Positions 42,995 through 51,989 of a stretch of DNA of 64,000 bases are shown here, piece by piece (within the stretch, counting starts at the first letter, position 1; the number at the start of each line of letters is the position of its first letter). The notes beneath the pieces are model-generated. The model saw nothing but the letters and a program-made list of their open reading frames with translations, made no database searches and was not told the origin of the DNA. The translations under genes and the position numbers were made by a program. This stretch comes from an uncultured Acetatifactor sp. GTDB lineage: Bacteria > Bacillota > Clostridia > Lachnospirales > Lachnospiraceae. The stretch spans positions 11,431-75,430 of the forward strand of contig NZ_CAJUCP010000019.1 in NCBI RefSeq assembly GCF_910585425.1, read 5' to 3'.

Positions 42995-45007
42995 TCAAAA
43001 TGAATTTACGGGAACCCCAGGCTCCTGCTCCACATAATACTTCGCCTGGGCATGCCACATCCCGGCGTACTGCCCCTGCCTTGCCAGAAGCTCCTCATGG
43101 CTGCCCCGTTCTACTATCCGTCCGTCTTCAAATACCACGATATCGTCGCAGAACCGGCAGCTTGCCATGCGGTGGGAGATGTAGATGCTGGTCTTGTCCT
43201 TCACCATCTCATGGAACCTGGTATAGACCTCCGCTTCGCTGATGGGATCCAAGGCCGCGGTAGGTTCATCCAGCACCACGAAGGGCGCGTCCTTGTACAG
43301 CGCCCTGGCAATGGCCAGCTTCTGGGCCTCGCCGCCGCTGATGTCCACGCCGCCCTCCCTGTCCTTGAACAGCAGCGTCTCCGTCCCCTGGGGGAGCTTC
43401 TTTACAAAATCCCAGGCACCGGCCCGCTCCAGACTGTCCCGGATTTTGTCATCCTCCCTCTCGTACCCCGCCGCAAGGTTCTGCCACAGCGGGAAAGAAA
43501 AGAGCTTGAAATCCTGGAACACCACGCCGAACAGCTCCCTGTACTCCTCTTCCCTGTATTTCCGGATATCGATGCCATTCAAAGTGATGGCTCCCTCCGT
43601 AGGCTCGTACAGTCTGCACAGGAGCTTCACGAAAGTGGTCTTGCCCGCGCCGTTCCTGCCCACCAGCGCCAGCTTGTTCTTCATGGTGAGCTTACAGTTC
43701 ACATGCTTCAAAATCATCTCCTGGCTGCCGGGATAATGGAAGCTCACATCCCTGAATTCTATCTCATACTCTCCGTCCAGGCGCTTCTCCACGGGAATCG
43801 TGCCTTTCACATGGCTGTTCTCCATCTTCATCAGCTCCAGGAAGTCTCCCATATAAGTAGTGGCCATCTTGATTATGTTGCCGTTCCATGTAACCCCATG
43901 CAAACCGTTTGCCAGCTTTGTCATGGCACCTGCGTATTGGGTGAATCCCCCTACGGTAATGGCTCCCGCCAGCACTTTCAACGCCACGAAGAGATAGCTG
44001 AATACAGTGAAAACGCCATTGACCAGTGTGGCTTCCACCGCACCTGTAATTTCATTATGACATAAATCACCATAGAATCGGTCACTCTCATCATTGCATC
44101 TCCTGGCGTTTTCCATGAGCATTTTTTTCATGTCATAGATACGGATTACTTTTGCCGCCTGCAGGTTCATCATCACCCTGGACAGCAGATAGGTAAGCTG
44201 CATCTCCATTCCGGTGTGCTTCTGTAGATATTTCTTCGTGCTTCTGACCATTCTGGAACTCTCCCTTTTCCGGAGAACCACAGTCAGGAACAGGAACAGA
44301 AGCAACAGCAGCACAGACACGGCCGGACGCGCCGCAAAAGACAGCAGCGACCCCTCCGATGACGGTCTGCTGAAGCACAGCGCGACAATCAATCCCACGG
44401 CACCCGCCACCTCCAGCAGACCTGACAGCATCCCCTGGTAGTTGTTGATGATAGAGCCAAGGCCGCCGTACATCTGAGCCGTGCGCTCCGAGGTGAATAT
44501 CTTATCCGATACCTGTGGCTGCTCCATGGTCTCATAATCCAGAAACGTCGTCTTCTCCCGCATCATGACGGTAAACGCAATGGTGAAGCGCTGGAAAGAC
44601 CTGGCATAGGCTTTTTCCACCAGTCCCCCTGCCACTCCGAAGAGCAGCCCCGAAGCCACCACCGCGCATGCGCAGCAGAATCCTTCCTGAAACCGTCCTG
44701 CCAGCAAGGTGTCGATCAGCCGCGCCGTCAGGTACAGGTTCAGATACGCGCCCGCTACCCCCAGCACACTATTGATGATGCGCAGTGGAATCACCGATGA
44801 GTCCACCTTGTGGGCAATCTTCAGCAGTTCAAATCCTGTCTTATGATATTCCAGAGATTTCTCCAGCTTTCCCCAAATCCAGCCCTTCTCTTTTTTGACA
44901 GAGGCCTTTTCTTCTCCGGAATGTCCTTCTGTCATGGAATCTTCTTCTTTTACGGAATGCTTTTCTTTTACGGAATGCTTTTCTTTCATGGAATGCCTTT
45001 CCTCCAC
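42995..45007 (-). CDS. ABC exporter with hexapeptide-repeat N-terminus
   Basis: The protein of up to 670 residues begins (GTG at 45007) with about 40 residues of hexapeptide repeats (MEERHS, MKEKHS, VKEKHS, VKEEDS) before an ordinary half-transporter. The six-helix domain runs from about 65 to 390. The ATPase has Walker A GRNGAGKTT, signature DISGGEAQKLAIARA, Walker B PFVVLDEPTAALD and H-loop ISHRMA. An ATG 18 bases downstream, with GGAGGA ten bases before it, may be the real start. It forms a likely heterodimer with the exporter at 45049; both lie downstream of a peptide-type kinase/LytTR pair, so a peptide or antibiotic is a plausible substrate. Confidence 0.9.
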   Translation of the reverse strand: MEERHSMKEKHSVKEKHSVKEEDSMTEGHSGEEKASVKKEKGWIWGKLEKSLEYHKTGFELLKIAHKVDSSVIPLRIINSVLGVAGAYLNLYLTARLIDTLLAGRFQEGFCCACAVVASGLLFGVAGGLVEKAYARSFQRFTIAFTVMMREKTTFLDYETMEQPQVSDKIFTSERTAQMYGGLGSIINNYQGMLSGLLEVAGAVGLIVALCFSRPSSEGSLLSFAARPAVSVLLLLLFLFLTVVLRKRESSRMVRSTKKYLQKHTGMEMQLTYLLSRVMMNLQAAKVIRIYDMKKMLMENARRCNDESDRFYGDLCHNEITGAVEATLVNGVFTVFSYLFVALKVLAGAITVGGFTQYAGAMTKLANGLHGVTWNGNIIKMATTYMGDFLELMKMENSHVKGTIPVEKRLDGEYEIEFRDVSFHYPGSQEMILKHVNCKLTMKNKLALVGRNGAGKTTFVKLLCRLYEPTEGAITLNGIDIRKYREEEYRELFGVVFQDFKLFSFPLWQNLAAGYEREDDKIRDSLERAGAWDFVKKLPQGTETLLFKDREGGVDISGGEAQKLAIARALYKDAPFVVLDEPTAALDPISEAEVYTRFHEMVKDKTSIYISHRMASCRFCDDIVVFEDGRIVERGSHEELLARQGQYAGMWHAQAKYYVEQEPGVPVNSF
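44890..45007 (-). repeat. 18-bp in-frame tandem repeats at the 5' end of the ABC exporter gene
   Basis: About six degenerate units of 18 bases with the same consensus as the miaB tract encode M-[EK]-E-[RK]-H-S-type hexapeptides. Three consecutive units are nearly identical; the last ones (TEGHSG, EEKASV) have decayed. Confidence 0.85.
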
Positions 45008-45048
45008 TGTGTCTTTTTTCCTTAATTATGTTCGACATTTTATTCCAT

Positions 45049-46962
45049 TTATCCCAGTTCCGCATCGCCGCACTGTAGGGAATCGGAACTCCCCTCCTTC
45101 TTGTAATACTGTGCCTGGGCGTGGAACATGGCGGCATAGGCCCCCTGTTTTTCCATCAGCTGCCTGTGGTCGCCCTCCTCCGTGATCCGCCCCTTTTCCA
45201 TATACAGGATGCGGTCGCAGAACTTGGTGGAGCTTAATCTATGGGAAATGAAGATGCTGGTCTTGTCTTTGGTCATCTCATAATACTTATCGTACAGGCG
45301 GCTCTCCGCGATTGGGTCAAGCGCCGCGGTGGGCTCGTCCAGGATGACTACAGGCGCTCCCTTGTAAAGGGCTCTCGCCAGCATCAGCCGCTGGAGTTCC
45401 CCGCCTGACAGGGTCACGCCTGCCGCGTCCAGATCCTTGTTCAGGTAGGTCTCTCCCTTTCCCGGAAGCTCCTGCACCCTGTCCCACAGCCCTGCATCTT
45501 TCAGGCTCTGCTCCAGCCGTCCGCCGTCAGTATCCGCCGCGGCTCTGCAGGAGACATTGTCCGCCAGCGGGAAAGAAAAGGCGAACACCTCCTGGAACAC
45601 CACCGCGAACTCTTTCCTGTACTCTTCCGGTGAGAACAGGGACACGTCCCGCCCGTCCAGATACAGCTTCCCGGAAGTGGGCCGGTACAATCCGCAGATC
45701 AGCTTGATCAATGTGGATTTTCCGGCGCCGTTCATCCCCACCAGAGCGATTTTCTCGCCGGGCCGGATGGTCAGCGTCAGGTCGTGGATCGCGTCCTCTC
45801 TGGAATCCCCTCCTTCAGGGCATTCCATGTTCCCTTCATAACGGAAGGATACATGCTCCAGGCGGATCTCATGGGCTTCCCCCGGATGCTCCACCGGGAT
45901 GTCCGCTGCCTGACCCTCATGCCCAGGCCTTCTTCCCGCCAGTTCCAGGAAATCCCGGTAGCGGTTCATATATCGATTGTTTTTCAGTATTTCAGTAAAG
46001 GCTCCTGTCAGGGAACTCATCCAGCCGCCGAAGCTTCCCACGATTCCAACGCAGAGCAGAAATGCGGACAGATTCATCTTACCCAAAGCCATCTGGCTGA
46101 TCAGGTAACCGTAAATCAGCAAATCTCTGCCCCCTGCCAGGAACCGCTCGAAAAACGAAGCGTTGATGGAGCAGTTCCTCTGCTTGCCTGCCCAGTAGGT
46201 CAGTTCGTCCGTCATCTTCCTGAATTCTTCCTGAAACCATTTCCACATGCGATATAGTCTGATATCCTTGCCGTTTGCCGGAACCAGAATCTCCCGTTTC
46301 AGATACTCATATCCCTGGCTGACCTTGATATAGCGCTCCTCATGCCTTGCCCCCCTGCGATCCGCATAGATGTTCACAGCCATAATCCCTCCCGCCACCG
46401 CGAACAGGAGCAGAAGCAGCCAGAAGTTCATCCTGCCGATAATGACCGAATAGATTACCAGGCTCACCAGCGCGACGGCAGCCTTCTCATACGCCCTGAG
46501 ATACGCTTCAATTCCCATATCGCTGCCGTAATAGATATTTCCCCTGGCCCCTTCCAGCTTCTGCTGTCCCTTTGCGCTCTCCAACTCCTGAAAATCCACT
46601 GTCAGGCAGGCTTCAAAAAGCTCCGGCCCCAACTGCCCACGGAACAGGAATCTCGCAAATTGAACAACATTCGCCAGATAGACCTGGGAAATCTGCAGTG
46701 CCTGCAACAGCAGCACATATCCCGCCAGGGACAGGAAGATGACTTCCGGCCGCCAGCCGCTTCCCAGCAGATAGACCACTGCGCTGGGCAGAGCCATGGC
46801 CGCGAAAGGCTGTATCACGGCCAGACAGATATCCGCTCCTGTTGCCGCCAGATACCTTTTTCCCTTGATTCGCCCGAACCAGGCATAGGCGGTTATGCCA
46901 TTGTCCCACAGGGGATAGCATTTTTCGTTTTCTTCTGTAGTGTTCTTTTTCTTTCTGTTCAT
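45049..46962 (-). CDS. ABC exporter (ATPase-permease)
   Basis: The protein of about 637 residues (ATG at 46962 with AGGAAAG) is a half-transporter with six helices (about 35-350) and an ATPase: Walker A GMNGAGKST, signature TLSGGELQRLMLARA, Walker B VVILDEPTAALD, H-loop FISHRLS. A longer frame reaches 47076. It precedes its sister gene by 41 bases. The promoter region carries LytTR-like direct repeats that point to control by the regulator at 48875-49627. Confidence 0.9.
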   Translation of the reverse strand: MNRKKKNTTEENEKCYPLWDNGITAYAWFGRIKGKRYLAATGADICLAVIQPFAAMALPSAVVYLLGSGWRPEVIFLSLAGYVLLLQALQISQVYLANVVQFARFLFRGQLGPELFEACLTVDFQELESAKGQQKLEGARGNIYYGSDMGIEAYLRAYEKAAVALVSLVIYSVIIGRMNFWLLLLLFAVAGGIMAVNIYADRRGARHEERYIKVSQGYEYLKREILVPANGKDIRLYRMWKWFQEEFRKMTDELTYWAGKQRNCSINASFFERFLAGGRDLLIYGYLISQMALGKMNLSAFLLCVGIVGSFGGWMSSLTGAFTEILKNNRYMNRYRDFLELAGRRPGHEGQAADIPVEHPGEAHEIRLEHVSFRYEGNMECPEGGDSREDAIHDLTLTIRPGEKIALVGMNGAGKSTLIKLICGLYRPTSGKLYLDGRDVSLFSPEEYRKEFAVVFQEVFAFSFPLADNVSCRAAADTDGGRLEQSLKDAGLWDRVQELPGKGETYLNKDLDAAGVTLSGGELQRLMLARALYKGAPVVILDEPTAALDPIAESRLYDKYYEMTKDKTSIFISHRLSSTKFCDRILYMEKGRITEEGDHRQLMEKQGAYAAMFHAQAQYYKKEGSSDSLQCGDAELG

Positions 46963-47065
46963 AGCTTTCCTGCGATGTTTTCCTCCCTCTTTTTCGAATC
47001 CATGCCATGGGCACAGGTAATGCATGACAGCCTTGCTCATGGATGATGGTATTAGTTTAAGCAAA

Positions 47066-47087
47066 AAATCCCCCAAAAGGAGGATTT
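47066..47087 (-). terminator. Terminator between the AgrC-like kinase and ABC exporter genes
   Basis: AAATCCTCC/GGGGGATTT pairs over nine positions with one G-U and is followed by six Ts on the minus strand. It lies just downstream of the LytTR-like repeats and upstream of the exporter start, so it could act as terminator of the kinase transcript or as an attenuator. Confidence 0.65.
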
Positions 47088-47091
47088 CCGC

Positions 47092-47121
47092 ACGAAATGT
47101 TCATTTTGAAGCGCGAAATGC
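47092..47121 (-). promoter_or_regulatory. Direct repeats with 21-bp period, candidate LytTR regulator site
   Basis: On the minus strand GCATTTCGC (47113-47121) and ACATTTCGT (47092-47100) share CATTTCG, with starts 21 bases apart. Two direct half-sites spaced by two helical turns are the known binding pattern of LytTR regulators such as AgrA and ComE. The same nine bases ACATTTCGT occur beside the -35 of the LytTR gene itself (49704-49712). Confidence 0.65.
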
Positions 47122-47191
47122 ACAGAAGGGCTGGGGACGACTCTGCAATCCCATGGAAAACGGCATGTAGAAGAACACCGGGGACATGCCT

Positions 47192-48484
47192 TTACAAAGG
47201 CAGCGTCACTTCCGCGGCGAAGATGCCCGGCTCATTGGCCAGGGTCAGGTATCCCTCATATTTGTCCGCCAGCGCCTTGACCCGCTTCATGCCCAGCCCA
47301 TGGTTCCCCCGCTTGGTGGAAATGTAGTTCCTCTCGTTGAAGTCCAGCTCCTCTTTGGCGGAGTTCTGGATGGAGATATAGAGCTGGGCTTTGTTCACCA
47401 CCATGTAGATGCGCAGGAACCGCTGCTCCCGGGGAATCTTTTCACAGGCCTCCAGGGCATTGTCCAGCAGGTTCCCCAGCATCACGCACAGATCCACATC
47501 CTCTATGGACAGCTCCTGGGGCAAAATGGCCCTGCAGTTCACAGGTATGTCCCTTTTCTCTGCCAGGGACAGCTTGCTGTTGAGGATGGCATCTGTCATC
47601 AGGTTGCCGGACTTCACGTAGGTGTCCACATCCTCCAGGTTCTGCTCCAGCTCGTCCAGATACCCCTTCATCTCCTCCATCTGCCCTGCGGCAATCTGGG
47701 CTTTCATCACCTGGAGATGGTTGTGGTAGTCATGCCGCCAGCCCCGCATGTTCAGGTAGATTTCCTTCACTTCCTCATACTGATGGCTCAGGATGTCCCG
47801 CTGGAAACGCTCTGTCTGGGCTTCAAAGCCATGGCGGTAGGAGGAAGACGTGCCCTCCAGGGACAGGAAGAAAAGCAGCTCCACCGCAATGACACCAAGC
47901 AGCAGCTCCATGTCCGCGGTCTCCCTGCTCTTCCACAGATACAGGCTCAGGATGCCATAGACGGCAAGGTACGCCGGGCCGCTCCATATCCGGAAGCTCC
48001 GGATGTTTCGTAAACGCCCGCAGGAGCCTTCCTTCCCACAGGCCTCTCCTTTTCCATAAATAGCTTCCCTGCCGCGGAAGTCCCCTCTTCCCTCCTCATA
48101 TGCCAACAGCAGCAGAAAAGCCGCCATAACCGCCCCATTGACTGACACAAGCGAAACCGGGGACTCCGCCAGCGCCGCAGGCACCAGCATGCAGCCCGGA
48201 GCCAGCGCTTTCCGCCACTGCTGCCTGAAAGGGGCTTCATCATAGAACAGCACATATAAAAAGAAGACCAGCACGATGACCAGCCAGCCTACAGCTGTCA
48301 GCCATCTTGCGGCTGAGGCGCCCATAGGCACAGCCAGGGGCGCGATTCCCACGGCCAGCGCCGTTCCTCCTGTGATTCCCCACAGGGCGATCCGCTTTAT
48401 CTTCCCTTTTTGCAGGTCGCAGATCTGCTCTATATAATATTGATATAATGCCAGCCAGATCAGCCAGATTCCCAGTCGCAGCAT
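47192..48484 (-). CDS. AgrC-like sensor histidine kinase (GHKL)
   Basis: The 430-residue protein has about six N-terminal membrane helices (1-215) and a cytoplasmic kinase of the peptide-sensing HPK10 type. The phospho-acceptor region is MRGWRHDYHNHLQVM, the N-box CVMLGNLLDNALEAC, and the G-box KRGNHGLGMKRVKALADKYEG. ATG 48484 has AGGGG eight bases upstream. Together with the LytTR regulator it should respond to a secreted peptide or membrane signal. No obvious pheromone gene was found nearby. A piece of this gene is duplicated upstream (48613-48808). Confidence 0.9.
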   Translation of the reverse strand: MLRLGIWLIWLALYQYYIEQICDLQKGKIKRIALWGITGGTALAVGIAPLAVPMGASAARWLTAVGWLVIVLVFFLYVLFYDEAPFRQQWRKALAPGCMLVPAALAESPVSLVSVNGAVMAAFLLLLAYEEGRGDFRGREAIYGKGEACGKEGSCGRLRNIRSFRIWSGPAYLAVYGILSLYLWKSRETADMELLLGVIAVELLFFLSLEGTSSSYRHGFEAQTERFQRDILSHQYEEVKEIYLNMRGWRHDYHNHLQVMKAQIAAGQMEEMKGYLDELEQNLEDVDTYVKSGNLMTDAILNSKLSLAEKRDIPVNCRAILPQELSIEDVDLCVMLGNLLDNALEACEKIPREQRFLRIYMVVNKAQLYISIQNSAKEELDFNERNYISTKRGNHGLGMKRVKALADKYEGYLTLANEPGIFAAEVTLPL

Positions 48485-48612
48485 CGTATTTCCCCTCAGG
48501 GGCTTTATCCCCCGCGTTCCCCATGCCATTTCTTTCAGCACTTTCTATACATCTTGCCCTTTGTACTTCCTGTAGATTCTATCTTACCCTGCTCGGTCAA
48601 ATCTTTCAGCAA

Positions 48613-48808
48613 CCCTTACCTGAAAGGAGCCCCATCATAAAACATATATATAAAGAATGCCAGCCTACAGCCGTCAGCCATCTTGCGGCTGGCGCGCCCA
48701 TAGGCACAGCCAGGAGCGCGATTCCCACGGCCAGCGCCGTTCCCCTGTGATTCCCCACAGGGCGATCCGCTTTGTCTTCCCTTTTTGCAGGTCGCAAATC
48801 TGCTCCCC
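48613..48808 (-). pseudogene. Duplicated fragment of the AgrC-like kinase gene
   Basis: This stretch is a near copy of about 48221-48430, the part coding for residues ~20-90 of the kinase. It matches from the Gln-Lys-rich segment before the second helix through 'AVPMG-ARWLTAVGW', then has an internal deletion of about 20 bases and frameshifts. It lies between the LytTR gene and the kinase gene and is not translated as a kinase. Confidence 0.85.
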
Positions 48809-48874
48809 CCTAAGTCTGATGCCTTATCCTATGCGCCTTGCTGCATTTTTCCAAAATTGGCATATGGTCTTGCT

Positions 48875-49627
48875 TCAAAAGCTCTGCCTACGGAAATACG
48901 CCATATAGACCCGGTTCAACTCTTCCCATTTCCCCCTGGCGATGGGAATCGTCATCCGGTTGTCCATTCGGATCTCTTTCTTCCCGATCCGTTCCACATG
49001 CTCCAGGTTGACGCAGTAGGATCTGTGTGGCTTGAAAAAGGAGTCCCGGAGGCTCATATCTTCCATCAGTTCCTGCTCCATCTGTCGGATTCCGGATCTG
49101 CAGATCAGTTTCTCCCCGTCCCTCTTCCAGAGGATGCAGTCATGCCCGTCGCCCTCCAGGCAGCAGATATCCGACAGGTACACCTTCTCCACTTCCCCGC
49201 CGAACAGCGCCACGATGATTGCCGCCCTGTGGGCAATGCGCTCCCTGGCCCTGTCCAGCGCAGCCCACAGTCTCTGCCTTTTCACAGGCTTCACGATGTA
49301 GGACACGGCCTCCAGGTCGTACCCCTCCAGCGCGAAATCCGGATTGCCTGTCACGAAGATGATGCTGACGGAATCTCCCATCTGCCGCAGCTTCCTGGCC
49401 AGCGCCATGCCGTCCGTCCCGGGCATCTCGATGTCCAGGAGAAGGATATCCGTATCTTTCCTCTCTTCCCACGCGAACAGAAAGGCATCCGCGCAGGGAT
49501 ACCGCTCCACGCTGCAGGTCTCCCCGTCCGCCCCGGAATGCCCTCCCTGCACTGCCCAGCTCTCGATCTCCCCGGACAGATAATCCAGGAACCTTTTGTC
49601 ATCGTCACATATGGCTAAATGTAGCAT
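48875..49627 (-). CDS. LytTR-family response regulator
   Basis: The 250-residue protein has a receiver domain (MLHLAICDDDKRFLDYL; phospho-acceptor in ILLLDIEMPGTDGM, about Asp62; FVTGNPDFALEGYDLEAVSYIVKP) and a C-terminal LytTR DNA-binding domain (VYLSDICCLEGDGHDC to KPHRSYCVNLEHVERIGKKEIRM). Regulators of this type bind paired direct repeats. It has a near-consensus promoter and probably controls itself and the ABC exporter genes. Confidence 0.92.
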   Translation of the reverse strand: MLHLAICDDDKRFLDYLSGEIESWAVQGGHSGADGETCSVERYPCADAFLFAWEERKDTDILLLDIEMPGTDGMALARKLRQMGDSVSIIFVTGNPDFALEGYDLEAVSYIVKPVKRQRLWAALDRARERIAHRAAIIVALFGGEVEKVYLSDICCLEGDGHDCILWKRDGEKLICRSGIRQMEQELMEDMSLRDSFFKPHRSYCVNLEHVERIGKKEIRMDNRMTIPIARGKWEELNRVYMAYFRRQSF

Positions 49628-49673
49628 ATCTCCTCAATCTCCCCTGCCAGGATTCCATGCAAAATCTTTTGTC

Positions 49674-49712
49674 ATTATACTTTAATCCTATCTGTTTTTC
49701 AATACGAAATGT
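49674..49712 (-). promoter_or_regulatory. Promoter of the LytTR gene with adjacent half-site
   Basis: TTGAAA (49697-49702) and TATAAT (49674-49679) on the minus strand are 17 bases apart. ACATTTCGT (49704-49712) sits directly upstream of the -35; its partner at 21 bases is weak. Confidence 0.75.
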
Positions 49713-49759
49713 GCTGCGCAGTAGTGCAGACGGATAGTCGCAACAGATATAAAACGTGA

Positions 49760-49788
49760 TTGTTTTCGGCAGGGAGATGTGCTATATT
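49760..49788 (+). promoter_or_regulatory. Promoter of the GNAT gene
   Basis: TTGTTT (49760-49765) and TATATT (49783-49788) on the plus strand are 17 bases apart, about 80 bases before the ATG. Confidence 0.6.
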
Positions 49789-49869
49789 TGAATTTGTAAG
49801 CCAACCAATGAATTCCGATACTTGGTGGGGGATACGACAACAGTAAAATGATTGTTGGAGGAAAAGCAC

Positions 49870-50283
49870 ATGGAATATAAAGAAAATGCGTTAGGCTATG
49901 AGGATTATCGTAAGCTAAGGGAAAGCGTTGAGTGGTTGCCTTATTCAAAAGAGCAGACACAAAAAGCTCTTGACAATAGTCTATACACGATAATAGCAGT
50001 TGACGATGATCAGACTATCGGAATGGGGAGATTGATAGGTGACGGAGTGTACTATATGATAGCTGATATTGTGGTACACCCGAATCATCAGAGACAGGGT
50101 GTCGGCAATAAAATTGTCAATATGATAATTGAATATGTTGAAAAGGCTACACCAATAGGCGGACGTTCCAGCATACAGTTGATTGCAGTAAAAGGAAAAG
50201 AAGCATTTTATGAAAAAATGGGGTTTAAAATAATCCCACATGAATTTTGTGGTTCTGGTATGAGGAAAGTCATCCATAAGTAA
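49870..50283 (+). CDS. GNAT-family N-acetyltransferase, AT-rich
   Basis: The 137-residue protein has a GNAT fold: TIIAVDDDQTIGMGRLIGDG, then the acetyl-CoA loop VVHPNHQRQGVGNKIVNMI and a C-terminal EAFYEKMGFKIIPHEFCG. The ATG at 49870 has GGAGG eight bases upstream. The gene is visibly more AT-rich than its neighbours and runs against the local minus-strand direction, which suggests recent transfer. The substrate is unknown; a small amine or an antibiotic is possible. Confidence 0.9.
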   Translation: MEYKENALGYEDYRKLRESVEWLPYSKEQTQKALDNSLYTIIAVDDDQTIGMGRLIGDGVYYMIADIVVHPNHQRQGVGNKIVNMIIEYVEKATPIGGRSSIQLIAVKGKEAFYEKMGFKIIPHEFCGSGMRKVIHK

Positions 50284-50526
50284 GACATGCAAATAATGCA
50301 CACTTTTTGGGGCGAGATAATGAACGGTTGGGGAGGTCTAAAGCTGCCAGAATGTGATCCAACAAGGTTGGAACAAGGATGGCGAAAAACGTAGGGATAT
50401 GTCGTCAGTACACCGGCAGGCAAAACGGCATACATGCAGGGACAGGTTTCCCGCTGCGCGTATGCCATTCTACACTTACCCCACCGGCCCTCCCAGGCCA
50501 GGGGCTTCAAAAGTCTCTAATCTTCG
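50284..50526. other. Intergenic region between GNAT and pepT
   Basis: The 243-base gap between two convergent genes has no clear terminator or convincing small gene. A plus-strand frame reading YVVSTPAGKTAYMQG and ending at 50520 may be chance. Confidence 0.35.
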
Positions 50527-51768
50527 TCACATTTGCCGGAATGCGGCATATTTCTCCGCCAGCTTCAAAAGTAGCTCCGTCACCTTCTCCATATACTGCA
50601 CGCTGGCGAACTCGAAGCGGCTGTGGCCATTGCCCGCGCCATTGCAGAGGTTGGGACAGGGAAGGCCCTGGAAGGACAGCCTGGCGCCGTCCGTGCCGCC
50701 CCGGATAGGGCTCACCACAGGCTCTCCGCCCAGCTCCCGGATGGCTTCAGAGGCATTGTCTATGAGATGCATATGGGGCTCCAGCATTTCCCACATATTG
50801 TAATAGCTGTCCTTCATCTCCGCTTCCACGGTCCCCTCCCCATACTTCCGGTTCAGGAAGTCCGCGCACTGTCTAAAGACCTCTTTCCGGTGCTCGAACA
50901 GCTTCCGGTCATGGTCGCGTATGATGTAATCCGACACTGTCCTGTCCACGGTGCCATGGATATTGTCCAGATGGAAGAAGCCCTCCCGCCCTTCGGTGTA
51001 CATGGGATTGTCGAACACCGGAAGGAGGCTCTGGAACTCAAAGGCCACCAGCATGGAGTTGACCATCCTGCCCTTTGCGCCGCCGGGATGGACGCTGCGG
51101 CCATTCACGGTGAGCTTTGCCCCCGCCGCGTTGAAAGTCTCCGCCTGCAGGCCGCCGAACCCGCCGCCATCCACGGTGTAGGCGAAATCCGCGCCGAACA
51201 GCTCCACATCGAAATGCTTCGTGCCCTCTCCGATCTCCTCGTCCGGCGTGAAGCCGATGCGCAGCTTCCCGTGCTTTATCTCCGGGTGCTGCAGCAGGTA
51301 TTCGCTGGCCGCCATGATCTCAGCGATGCCGCACTTGTCGTCCCCGCCCAGGAGCGTAGTGCCGTCCGTCACGATCAAATCATGGCCCACATACTCTGCC
51401 ATCTCCGGGAAGTCAGCCCGTTTGAACACGATGTTCTCCGCCTGGTTCAGGACGATGTCCCCGCCGTCATAGTTCTCCACGATTCGGGGCTTCGTATTTT
51501 CGTTGGACACTGCGGGAGAGGTATCCATATGGGCGATCAGCCCCAGCACCGGCGCGTCCTCGCAGCCCTCTGACGCGGGGACAGTGGCATATACGTAGCA
51601 GTGCTCCCTGTCGTAGGTGATCTCCGTGGCTCCCATGTCCTTAAGCTGCTCGGCCAGGAGCTTCGCCAGGTCGTGCTGCTTCGCCGTGCTGGGCGATGTT
51701 CCGGTGGTCTCGTCGGACTGGGTGTCGATTTTCACATACTGCAAAAAGTAATCGATTGTCTTTGACAT
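50527..51768 (-). CDS. pepT: Peptidase T (tripeptide aminopeptidase)
   Basis: The 413-residue M20 metallopeptidase begins with the family sequence DYFLQYVKIDTQSDE. Zinc ligands and catalytic residues lie in GLIAHMDTSPA, LLGGDDKCGIAEIMA and FTPDEEIGEGTKHFD, with the dimerisation domain in between and PIRGGTDGARLSFQGLPCPN near the end. It releases N-terminal residues from tripeptides in the cytoplasm. The length matches E. coli and Bacillus PepT. Confidence 0.96.
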   Translation of the reverse strand: MSKTIDYFLQYVKIDTQSDETTGTSPSTAKQHDLAKLLAEQLKDMGATEITYDREHCYVYATVPASEGCEDAPVLGLIAHMDTSPAVSNENTKPRIVENYDGGDIVLNQAENIVFKRADFPEMAEYVGHDLIVTDGTTLLGGDDKCGIAEIMAASEYLLQHPEIKHGKLRIGFTPDEEIGEGTKHFDVELFGADFAYTVDGGGFGGLQAETFNAAGAKLTVNGRSVHPGGAKGRMVNSMLVAFEFQSLLPVFDNPMYTEGREGFFHLDNIHGTVDRTVSDYIIRDHDRKLFEHRKEVFRQCADFLNRKYGEGTVEAEMKDSYYNMWEMLEPHMHLIDNASEAIRELGGEPVVSPIRGGTDGARLSFQGLPCPNLCNGAGNGHSRFEFASVQYMEKVTELLLKLAEKYAAFRQM

Positions 51769-51989
51769 GTTCTGTTGACCTCTCTTTTCTGCATTTCTGC
51801 GGGCTCGCGCATCGCCATGGATCCATACGTCGCCTCAGGATCATATATTTCCGGGAATCCATGCCCTTCTGCGCTGTCTGGTCCCATCATACCATGAATC
51901 TGAATCAACCACAATTCTTTTTTGTCTATGACATTAATATAAGACTGTAGTAGTCTGATCCAGCCGTAAATCCATTTTCCTATGCTGTC

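Noticed and set aside
37000..50300. An integrative element or prophage covering the accessory stretch
   Set aside because: No integrase, recombinase, relaxase, phage structural gene or attachment-site pair was found.
50395..50520. Small plus-strand frame reading YVVSTPAGKTAYMQG
   Set aside because: It has no start codon with a ribosome binding site and no recognisable family; it lies in a convergent intergenic region.
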